This document shows positions 5,076 through 10,944 of a stretch of DNA of 11,900 bases, one piece after another. Source of the stretch: Thermoplasmatota archaeon (lineage in GTDB: Archaea; Thermoplasmatota; E2; DHVEG-1). Numbering within the stretch: position 1 is the stretch's first letter; each line of letters starts with the position of its first letter. Both the position numbers and the translations under genes were made by a program. The notes under the pieces are model-generated. The model saw only the letters and a program-made list of their open reading frames with translations, was not told the DNA's origin and did not search any database. The stretch lies in assembly GCA_030612095.1 (NCBI GenBank), contig JAUWOO010000045.1, forward strand, positions 1 to 11,900. Direction: 5' to 3'.

Positions 5076-7319
5076 TTACTTAACAAATTTAAAATCATAA
5101 AATACTGGCAATATGAAGGCTGCAGCTATACATGATAATGCAGTCATGAATACAATAACCATGGCGAATTGTTGAAGAGCGGAAATATTTATGAAGAAAA
5201 TTGAGGAGATACCTGCAATTGTTGTACATGCTGCTTCTATGAGAGATAAACCCGTTTTTTCGATTGCTATTTTCGTAGCGTTGGTTTTTGATAAACCTCT
5301 TGCCATTTCCTCCCTTACTCTATGTGTAATATGAACGCCATAATCTATACCTATACCTATCATAATGGAGGCTATAGAGATAGTTACAACTGAAAGTGGA
5401 ATGTCTAAAGCCACGAGAAATCCTGGTTCCCACATGAGTACAAAGGCAACAGGAATCATAGTCAAGAAACCATATACAGATGAACTAAATATTATTATCA
5501 AGGCTGCTAAAACTAGCAGTATTGCAATGATCATGGAGCGGGTTTGTTCATCAGTCAACTTTTTATTGATGGCAACATTTATTGCATCCTGACCAGTAAG
5601 TTGAGATACCTGACCGTTATGAGGTATATCCGCTGCTGATGCTATAGAGTTGACCGTATTTACTAGGGATTCAGTTTCTTCCATGCTTATTCCAAGTGGA
5701 ATATAGACAATCATTATAGTTTTGGAGAAATCTTCGTCAACTAATCCCGCTTCAGCCACCATATCAAATATAACCGTTTCCACACCTACAAAGCTACCAA
5801 TTCGCTCTATTATTGCATCTCTTTCAAGAATATCATTTACTTTTTTCACTTCACTAGCCAAAGAATAAGCATCTATACCCGCATTTTTCATCTCCATTTC
5901 CATATCGTACATAGCATCTATAGTTTCAGGATATGTAAGCCCTTGGGAGTCCGTCTCAATCAACAATGCATTGAAGTTAGCCCCACCAAAATTGTCAGAG
6001 TATTCCTGCAGTTTTTCAAGTTCAGGTATACCTTCAGGTGCCATATCAAAATAATTAACATCTGTCTTTGTCTGAGGTAAAAGAATCAAGGACATTACTG
6101 CCAAGAAACATCCTATGGCAATAATCCGCCTCTTGTTTTTAATGATAAATTCTGCAAGTTTGCCCCAGTGAGGAATGATACCATTTTTCTTGAAATTTAG
6201 TATGACTGAGAGAGTTGGAGTCAATATAATAGAAGAGATAAAACAAAATAGGATGCCAATTGCACAGGCGAAACCAAAAACAACCATCGGAGACATACTA
6301 GATATCATAAGAGAAGCGAATCCTATCATTGTTGTAATTGTAGAAAGTAAAATTGCCACCCCTGTAGACCGCAGTATTTTTTCCATCTTCTCTATTTTAT
6401 CTTCGGTGGAATGTTCCTCCGCAAATCTGTTCATAATATGAATTGAATAATCGACACCGAGACCTAAAAGTAATGCCACCACGGCAATAGCAAGTATTGT
6501 CAATTGAGGTGCAACTATCCCTAAAACACCAAATGTCAATGCTATAGCATATGCCGTCGGCAGAAGTGTGATCAGAATACCTTTAACGGATCTATGGAAA
6601 AAGAAAAGAACAGCCGAAACAAGAAGTATCGCAATAGGGAAGATTATCTTAAAATATTCCATGCTAATTTTCCGAATTGCATTTTGCATGGCAACAGTAC
6701 CTGTTACCGTCATCTCCGAATAATATGTACCCCTATGTTCAACGGCAGCTTTTGTTCCAGATAATATTTCGTCAAAATCTGCACCATTAGTTAATTGGAT
6801 TATTATTACAGCAACTTTATATGTATTTGTGAAATAAGTGCCTTTCATCGCCTGAATCGTCATTCTCGATAGATATCTGGAGATAAGAGTCTCATCATCA
6901 GGAATCTCGTTTTTTCCTGTACCCCCCAATCCCCCAATCACATATGGTTTGGCGTTCTCTTCCTTTATATAATATGCCAAACTTCTAACAGAAAAAACAC
7001 CATCCTGCTCTCCCTTATCGCTTTCAAACTTGTTTACCTTTGGACTGCAACTAACACGATCCATTTCTTTCAAAACATCTGGATTACGAATGTCATCTGC
7101 CTCAACATAAATTATAATGTTGTATCCCATCTGAAATTCTTCATCTATCTCACCCCAGATTTGTACTGTTGGATCATCTTGAGGTAGGAATGTAGCAAGA
7201 TCTGATTCCATATAGATATTTGTGGCTTGGACGCCTACGATAGCAGTAATCAAAGTGAACACTAGTATGACCGTTTTTGGTCTTTGTACCAATAGTTTTG
7301 CAAGTGGCGTTATGTTCAT
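5076..7319 (-). CDS. RND superfamily transporter, HAE3/MMPL type
   Basis: This 747-residue membrane protein has the twofold RND plan: a first helix (about 14-32), a large extracytoplasmic loop (about 35-220) with FLPQDDPTVQIW, a five-helix block with GLGVDYSIH (286-294), then a second helix near 395-415, a second large loop (about 420-595) and a five-helix block with GIGIDYGVH (655-663). The Asp in each GxGxDY motif sits where proton-coupled RND pumps have charged residues. Length and layout fit the archaeal hydrophobe/amphiphile efflux-3 family, which lacks the TolC-type partners. The substrate is unknown; lipids, hydrophobic toxins or hopanoid-like molecules are transported by related proteins. 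Its ATG overlaps the regulator stop (ATGA), so the two are co-transcribed. No broken motif is seen. Confidence 0.93.
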   Translation of the reverse strand: MNITPLAKLLVQRPKTVILVFTLITAIVGVQATNIYMESDLATFLPQDDPTVQIWGEIDEEFQMGYNIIIYVEADDIRNPDVLKEMDRVSCSPKVNKFESDKGEQDGVFSVRSLAYYIKEENAKPYVIGGLGGTGKNEIPDDETLISRYLSRMTIQAMKGTYFTNTYKVAVIIIQLTNGADFDEILSGTKAAVEHRGTYYSEMTVTGTVAMQNAIRKISMEYFKIIFPIAILLVSAVLFFFHRSVKGILITLLPTAYAIALTFGVLGIVAPQLTILAIAVVALLLGLGVDYSIHIMNRFAEEHSTEDKIEKMEKILRSTGVAILLSTITTMIGFASLMISSMSPMVVFGFACAIGILFCFISSIILTPTLSVILNFKKNGIIPHWGKLAEFIIKNKRRIIAIGCFLAVMSLILLPQTKTDVNYFDMAPEGIPELEKLQEYSDNFGGANFNALLIETDSQGLTYPETIDAMYDMEMEMKNAGIDAYSLASEVKKVNDILERDAIIERIGSFVGVETVIFDMVAEAGLVDEDFSKTIMIVYIPLGISMEETESLVNTVNSIASAADIPHNGQVSQLTGQDAINVAINKKLTDEQTRSMIIAILLVLAALIIIFSSSVYGFLTMIPVAFVLMWEPGFLVALDIPLSVVTISIASIMIGIGIDYGVHITHRVREEMARGLSKTNATKIAIEKTGLSLIEAACTTIAGISSIFFINISALQQFAMVIVFMTALSCIAAAFILPVFYDFKFVK

Positions 7320-7720
7320 GCATCCTCCGCTCTTTCAATGATTTTAATTCTGACAGGCCTGTAATTCTTCCTTTCCTCTTTAGAAAAAGCTAGACTTGCG
7401 AGTTTGTTGAGTCTATCCTCCATCTCATTTGAATATCTTTTTAAAAGTATTACAGGGGAAATTGCATAATACATGTAAGGATTTTTCCCTATACTATCAT
7501 TTTTAATTTTTTTTCTATAAATTAATTTTTGTTCATACATTTTGGAAAGTGTTTCTCTCACAGTACTTGGATGAAGATGCGTACCTTTTATGATTTGCCC
7601 AGTTCTGACTCCGTCTTTTCTAAGTAAATACGTATATATGCGTGATCGGGCTCCGGATTTCAATATCTCGCGCACCGCCGTTTCCACGCTTTTGTCTCTT
7701 GTAATCCCTGCGTTTTTCAT
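7316..7720 (-). CDS. Winged helix-turn-helix regulator of the RND transporter
   Basis: The 134-residue protein has an N-terminal helix region (12-34), a helix-turn-helix (about 40-62, TGQIIKGTHLHPSTVRETLS) and a wing (66-80) with KLIYRKKIKN, then a basic C-terminal helix. This matches the ArsR/MarR-like winged-helix proteins found beside HAE3 transporters in methanogens. It probably controls the operon it heads. The stop overlaps the transporter ATG by 4 bases. Upstream are an AT-rich TATA region (7746-7760) and three inverted repeats of TGTCG-N9-CGACA type, good candidates for its operators. The effector is not evident: no metal-binding cysteines or ligand domain are visible, only one small domain. 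ATG 7720 is favoured since translation from it gives the complete first helix; GGTGT lies about 9 bases upstream on the minus strand. Confidence 0.85.
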   Translation of the reverse strand: MKNAGITRDKSVETAVREILKSGARSRIYTYLLRKDGVRTGQIIKGTHLHPSTVRETLSKMYEQKLIYRKKIKNDSIGKNPYMYYAISPVILLKRYSNEMEDRLNKLASLAFSKEERKNYRPVRIKIIERAEDA

Positions 7721-7789
7721 TAGTTTTACACCGATATTATTTATTTAATTTAATAATAAAGTCGCCTTGTCAGTTTAAATAGTTTTCTA

Positions 7790-7814
7790 TTTTGTCGGGT
7801 CAAAAACGACAAAA
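7790..7814. promoter_or_regulatory. Putative operator 1 (TTTTGTCG-N9-CGACAAAA)
   Basis: An exact 8-bp inverted repeat with a 9-base spacer sits 70-94 bases upstream of the regulator start, about 30 bases beyond its TATA region. The same half-site recurs at sites 2 and 3, which argues for a dimeric DNA-binding protein, most simply the winged-helix regulator. Confidence 0.6.
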
Positions 7815-7884
7815 CATTCTGGTGTATTGTATACAAAGCAAAAAGGTCTATTCAACAGGAGAAAAAAATATGATATTTCCCTTA

Positions 7885-7909
7885 TTATGTCGCCTCATTT
7901 ACGATGAAT
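7885..7909. promoter_or_regulatory. Putative operator 2 (weak)
   Basis: TTATGTCG, nine bases, then CGATGAAT: the left half matches the other two sites and the spacing is the same, but the right half is degenerate. Its centre is 95 bases from that of site 1. Confidence 0.35.
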
Positions 7910-7941
7910 TGAAAAAGTGTTTTTGGTCACAAATTTTAATG

Positions 7942-7970
7942 CATTATGTCGGGAGGAATCCGACAAAATG
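7942..7970. promoter_or_regulatory. Putative operator 3 (CATTATGTCGG/CCGACAAAATG)
   Basis: An 11-bp inverted repeat with one mismatch and a 7-base loop holds the same core TGTCG-N9-CGACA as site 1. Its centre is 59 bases from site 2. It is followed by a TATA-like ATATATTTTAA (7975-7985), so it could also act on rightward transcription. The 508-bp region 7721-8228 has no ORF that looks like a gene. Confidence 0.55.
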
Positions 7971-8067
7971 AAATGATATATTTTAATACTTGTTTATTTC
8001 AAATATCCAAGCAGGCAGTATAGCACGCGTATGCTTTTTGTAGTAAAAGGTTATAAAACGTTCATAT

Positions 8068-8084
8068 GTGGGTCTGCGACCCAC
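8068..8084 (+). other. Perfect 7-bp hairpin in the kamA upstream region
   Basis: GTGGGTC, loop TGC, GACCCAC forms a strong hairpin 145 bases before kamA. It is GC-rich in an AT-rich region and follows a TATA-like TTATAAAA at 8051-8058, so it would lie at the start of a transcript from there. No U-run follows it, which argues against a terminator of bacterial type. The role is unknown. Confidence 0.45.
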
Positions 8085-8186
8085 AACTCAATGAAGGGAT
8101 ACCAATTTATCAGTTTCTAGAAGAACTGCCCAGATTCCACTAGGACCTATGCGTAACTATTTATTTTTTAAGAAGTTATACCCACG

Positions 8187-8194
8187 CTATAAAA
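8187..8194 (+). promoter_or_regulatory. TATA box for kamA-family gene
   Basis: CTATAAAA lies 35-42 bases before the ATG. Initiation about 25 bases downstream would leave a leader of roughly 10 bases that includes GGTGGT (8218-8223), five bases before the ATG. Confidence 0.5.
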
Positions 8195-8228
8195 TCATGG
8201 TTATTAGGACATTAGATGGTGGTAAATA

Positions 8229-9338
8229 ATGAAAATGGATTGGAGTTCTGAGTTAAATAATAGTATTTGCACGGTTAGCCAGCTTAGAAAATATGCTGAT
8301 TTATCTCATGATGTAGAGAGGAAATTATATGAGATTATAAAACGACATCCAATGTGTGTTACTCCTTACTATATGTCTTTAATAGATTGGGATAATCCAA
8401 GTGACCCCATAAAGAAAATGGCTATACCTTCATTGACAGAGTTTAACCTTGAAGGTTCGTATGATACAAGTGGTGAAGCAGAGAATACTAAGATGCCTGG
8501 ATTACAGCATAAATATGAGCAAACAGCATTGATATTATCGACAAATAAATGTGCAACCTATTGTCGGTATTGTTTCAGAAAAAGACTGGTTGGTTTACCA
8601 AGTAAAGAAGTAATCAAAAGATTTGAAGATGCAGCTGAGTATATCAAGCAACATGAAGAGATTAATAATGTATTGATTAGTGGTGGTGACCCGCTTGTTT
8701 TGTCAAACGAGATCATCGAGTCGTTTCTTGCAGTGTTGTCAGATATATCGCATTTGAAATTTATACGATTTGGTAGTAGGACGCCAGTGGTGCTTCCATC
8801 CAGATTTGAAGATGATGCGCTACTTGATATTTTAAGGAGATACTCATATTCTGATAGGCGGATATATGTTGTTACTCAGTTTAATTACCCTCGAGAGATA
8901 TCTAAAGAGTCAGTTAAAGCAATAAATAATCTAATTTCTGCTGGTATAATATTGACCAATCAAACGGTGTTACTGAAAGGTATAAATGACTATCCAAGAA
9001 CGTTAGCGAAACTACAGAATAAACTTGTTAGCATTGGTGTTAATCCATATTATGTCTTTCAATGCCGTCCAGTTAAAAGAGTGAAATCTGCCTTTCAGGT
9101 TCCATTATGTAAAGGCATAGAAATCGTAGAAACAGCGAAAAAAAGCTGCAATGGGCATAGTAAACGATTTAAGTATATTATGTCACATAGAACGGGTAAA
9201 ATAGAGATATTGGGAATACGTCATGATGATATATATTTTAAATATCATCAAGCGAAGGATATTAAGAATTTAGGCAGGATTTTCAAACGTAGGGTGGATA
9301 AGAAGGCTGGCTGGTTAGACGATTTTAAAAAACGTTGA
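8229..9338 (+). CDS. KamA-family radical SAM protein (lysine 2,3-aminomutase-like)
   Basis: The 369-residue protein carries the radical SAM cluster motif CATYCRYCFRKR (Cys108, Cys112, Cys115 in the aminomutase-specific spacing with YCRYC), SGGDPL (151-156) for SAM binding, FGSRTPVVLPSRF and TQFNYPREI, all typical of the lysine 2,3-aminomutase family. True aminomutases bind pyridoxal phosphate through a lysine in a PGGGGK loop near the C-terminus; here that loop is absent. The end instead reads YIMSHRTGKIEILG and YFKYHQAKD, as in a KamA-like subgroup of about 370 residues. So it is probably not the canonical AblA enzyme making beta-lysine, and no ablB-like acetyltransferase adjoins it. It has its own TATA box and GGTGGT ribosome site and appears monocistronic. 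The substrate is unknown. Confidence 0.9.
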   Translation: MKMDWSSELNNSICTVSQLRKYADLSHDVERKLYEIIKRHPMCVTPYYMSLIDWDNPSDPIKKMAIPSLTEFNLEGSYDTSGEAENTKMPGLQHKYEQTALILSTNKCATYCRYCFRKRLVGLPSKEVIKRFEDAAEYIKQHEEINNVLISGGDPLVLSNEIIESFLAVLSDISHLKFIRFGSRTPVVLPSRFEDDALLDILRRYSYSDRRIYVVTQFNYPREISKESVKAINNLISAGIILTNQTVLLKGINDYPRTLAKLQNKLVSIGVNPYYVFQCRPVKRVKSAFQVPLCKGIEIVETAKKSCNGHSKRFKYIMSHRTGKIEILGIRHDDIYFKYHQAKDIKNLGRIFKRRVDKKAGWLDDFKKR

Positions 9339-9346
9339 AAGTAAAC

Positions 9347-9482
9347 AGAATCGCCTAAAATCTGCTATCCCAATCGGAGCAGAGCTCCGGGGCATTACGC
9401 AGATTTTCGAGACGGCGATTCTAACCTTCGATGACCTGAAGGTCATCTTCGGTAATAAACCGGAGCAAAGCTCCGGGGTATT
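9347..9482. repeat. Palindrome-rich structured block after kamA
   Basis: Nested pairings fill this segment. Outer arms AGAATCGCC (9347-9355) and GGCGATTCT (9414-9422) enclose AAAATCTGC (9357-9365) and GCAGATTTT (9399-9407), which enclose the hairpin CGGAGC-AGA-GCTCCG (9375-9389). Next come GATGACCT-GA-AGGTCATC (9430-9447) and CCGGAGC-AAA-GCTCCGG (9460-9476). The 22 bases at 9375-9396 recur at 9461-9482 with two differences. The block is far more GC-rich than its surroundings and starts 8 bases after the kamA stop. No coding frame explains it. It may be a folded RNA, a palindromic repeat element or the end of a lost transposon. Confidence 0.7.
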
Positions 9483-9594
9483 GAACCCATGTAGAAATAA
9501 ACTCACAAGAAGTAAAGATCATGGAAAAACCAATGCGTTTTTAGTATGAAATCGGACAGTTATTTAATTCGCAATCCTAAGTAATTACTCATTT

Positions 9595-9768
9595 ATGCCT
9601 AAACAAAAACTAACGCTCAGCATCGATAAGAAGATAATAACTCGGGCCAAGAAAAAGGGAATCAATCTCAGTTCCTTTCTTGAAATCCACCTGGTTGATT
9701 ATCTTAATTATAGGGAGTGCTCCCGTCGGGATTCGAACCTGAGTAGCTGGCTCGAAAGACTAGAATGA
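9595..9768 (+). CDS. Ribbon-helix-helix-like ORF running into tRNA-Glu (possible integrase N-terminal remnant)
   Basis: The 57-codon ORF encodes an N-terminal ribbon-helix-helix-like segment: strand KLTLSID (5-11), helix KKIITRAKKKG (12-22), turn INLSS and helix FLEIHLVDYL (28-37). It then reads CSRRDSNLSSWLERLE (42-57), which is simply the antisense translation of the 3' half of the tRNA-Glu remnant; intact archaeal tRNA-Glu read this way gives an SGRDSNPS...LERP-type tail. Archaeal integrative elements of the SSV type often carry their attachment site inside the 5' part of the integrase gene, and integration leaves such an N-terminal piece beside the tRNA. So this is best seen as an int(N)-like fossil or element-borne DNA-binding protein. 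No clear ribosome site is seen before ATG 9595. No integrase catalytic domain is present in the window. Confidence 0.55.
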   Translation: MPKQKLTLSIDKKIITRAKKKGINLSSFLEIHLVDYLNYRECSRRDSNLSSWLERLE

Positions 9769-9792
9769 TTGGCCGGACTACAAAACCGCAAG
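9718..9792 (-). pseudogene. Degenerate tRNA-Glu (TTC), likely att-site remnant
   Basis: Read on the minus strand, this 75-base segment follows archaeal tRNA-Glu: GTAGTCCGGCCAATCA (D arm), CTTTCGA anticodon loop with TTC, GGTTCGAATCC T arm and an acceptor 3' strand CGGGAGC with discriminator A. It is not functional: the 5' acceptor strand CTTGCGG gives only three Watson-Crick pairs and one wobble pair with the 3' strand, and A-C mismatches sit in the anticodon stem and the T stem. The best-preserved part is the central and 3' portion, which integrative elements duplicate. An intact tRNA-Glu must lie elsewhere. The family assignment is from memory of the archaeal consensus. Confidence 0.7.
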
Positions 9793-9798
9793 AGTATG

Positions 9799-9824
9799 AG
9801 TACAAAGTAAGTACAAAATAAGTG
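9799..9824. repeat. Tandem 11-mer AGTACAAARTA beside the tRNA remnant
   Basis: AGTACAAAGTA (9799-9809) is followed directly by AGTACAAAATA (9810-9820) and AGTG. A related GTACAAAGTG occurs at 9909-9918 just before the next gene. Short direct repeats near an attachment site can be integrase arm sites, but this is only a suggestion. Confidence 0.35.
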
Positions 9825-9868
9825 AATTTTAATGTATTATGTTAATAATATTAGAATCATGTAGCCTG

Positions 9869-9878
9869 TATACAAAAT
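9869..9878 (+). promoter_or_regulatory. Candidate TATA box for the VIT-like gene
   Basis: TATACAAAAT lies about 50 bases before the ATG, leaving a leader of roughly 30 bases that includes GTGGAG (9917-9922). The AT-rich stretch 9793-9868 holds no gene. Confidence 0.35.
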
Positions 9879-9926
9879 ATTAAGCACCCTTAAGCGATTA
9901 GTCTCACTGTACAAAGTGGAGTACCA

Positions 9927-10538
9927 ATGACCATAGAAAAGACTTTAAAGAAATGGAAACGGTATCACAGAATTTCTGACGTAGGTCCAATAAGTCGTAG
10001 ATATTTTGTTATGAATGCATTTGATGGAGCTCTTACTATGCTGGGAGTTGTAATAGGTGCCTATGTTGCAGGCATACTGGAACCTCTGCCAATTATTAGT
10101 GCAGCCGTTGCTGGATCAATAGCAATGGGAACATCTGGCATGAGTGGGGCATATATGACTGAGAAAGCTGAACGTACAAAGAAATTAAAAGAATTGGAAA
10201 AAGCGATGCTTACTGATTTGAAAAATGGGCTGCACCATAAATCACATAAGTTTGCAACAATCTTTGCTGCATTGGTAGATGGTATTTCTCCTGCATTGGC
10301 AGCAATGCTAGTAGTATCGCCTTTTTTTATGGTCAACCCTGGGATTATTACAGTCGAAACTGCCTTTTTTACATGCATAGTTCTAACTCTAGCCGTATTG
10401 TCTCTACTGGGCGTTTATCTAGCAAAAATTAGCGATGAAAGTATGATTAGATACGGTGTTCAAATGTTGTTAGTTGGATGTGTTACAGCATTTTTGTGTG
10501 TTTTAACTTCGATATTGCTCGGAGGAAACATTACATAA
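9927..10538 (+). CDS. VIT1/CCC1-like membrane protein (TIGR00267-type)
   Basis: The 203-residue integral membrane protein has a short cytosolic N-terminus, RRYFVMNAFDGALTMLGVVIG (about 24-44) and four to five helices. The FDGALTxLGVVIGAYVAG helix followed by SIAMGTSGMSGAYMTEKAER matches the first half of the VIT1/CCC1 iron/manganese transporter fold, with the SGxxGAYxTEKAER loop (about 70-83) holding acidic residues that could contact metal. The middle amphipathic stretch (84-107) and FAALVDGISPALAAM form the second half. Archaeal proteins of this length are filed as TIGR00267; transport has not been shown for them to my knowledge. Vacuolar relatives store iron, so metal export is a reasonable inference. 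The start ATG follows GTGGAG by four bases. It probably is transcribed alone. Confidence 0.86.
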   Translation: MTIEKTLKKWKRYHRISDVGPISRRYFVMNAFDGALTMLGVVIGAYVAGILEPLPIISAAVAGSIAMGTSGMSGAYMTEKAERTKKLKELEKAMLTDLKNGLHHKSHKFATIFAALVDGISPALAAMLVVSPFFMVNPGIITVETAFFTCIVLTLAVLSLLGVYLAKISDESMIRYGVQMLLVGCVTAFLCVLTSILLGGNIT

Positions 10539-10648
10539 TAAGCCAATTTAATCTCTTATCTCCACGAAAGGATCTACAATCAACAACTTCCGACTAGTTA
10601 TAGAGAAAAACTTATTTTCCCATACGCCCCTTCCGTATTTGGATTGCT

Positions 10649-10870
10649 ATGGATGAAAAAACAAGGATAGAAAAAGATATTGTGATGTTTGAAGAAAATC
10701 TTCAAGAATTAAATGATAAAACGTCTAAATTGCATAATAATAAAATTGTGGAACTTGCAACCCAATATTATGAAGATTCAAAGTATTATCTAGAAAAAAA
10801 GGATTATTTTACTGCTTTTGGATGCGTAAATTATGGGCATGGGTTATTGGATGCAGTTCTAAAGTTTTAA
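10649..10870 (+). CDS. DUF357 family protein
   Basis: The 73-residue protein is all-helical: an acidic coiled first helix (4-30) and then ELATQYYEDSKYYLEKKDYFTAFGCVNYGHGLLDAVLKF (35-73). The pattern AxxYYEDxKYxLEKxDYxTAFxxVNYxHGLLDA is the signature of DUF357, a short archaeal family with a helical-hairpin structure and no settled biochemical role. Length is normal. No clear ribosome site precedes ATG 10649, so a leaderless message is likely, as for many archaeal genes. The 110-base gap after the VIT-like gene shows no other feature, and whether both share a transcript cannot be told. Confidence 0.88.
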   Translation: MDEKTRIEKDIVMFEENLQELNDKTSKLHNNKIVELATQYYEDSKYYLEKKDYFTAFGCVNYGHGLLDAVLKF

Positions 10871-10944
10871 AAAAATTGCAATACTTTCAATCATCTTGTT
10901 ATCAACTATATAAACAAAAAAAGACTTAGTGATATTAATCAGAT

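Noticed and set aside
5365..6441. Two + strand ORFs of 75 and 88 codons inside the transporter gene
   Set aside because: Antisense to a well-defined RND coding sequence.
7968..8024. ATGs just after operator 3, following GGGAGG
   Set aside because: The first is closed after two codons and the second after about 16; the GGGAGG is part of the palindrome loop region, so no gene is supported.
9315..9506. 63-codon minus-strand ORF after kamA
   Set aside because: It overlaps the palindromic block; its composition reflects the hairpins and there is no start signal.
9718..9792. Functional tRNA-Glu gene
   Set aside because: The acceptor stem is largely unpaired and two other stems contain A-C mismatches.
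10061..10378. 105-codon minus-strand ORF
   Set aside because: Shadow of the VIT-like gene.
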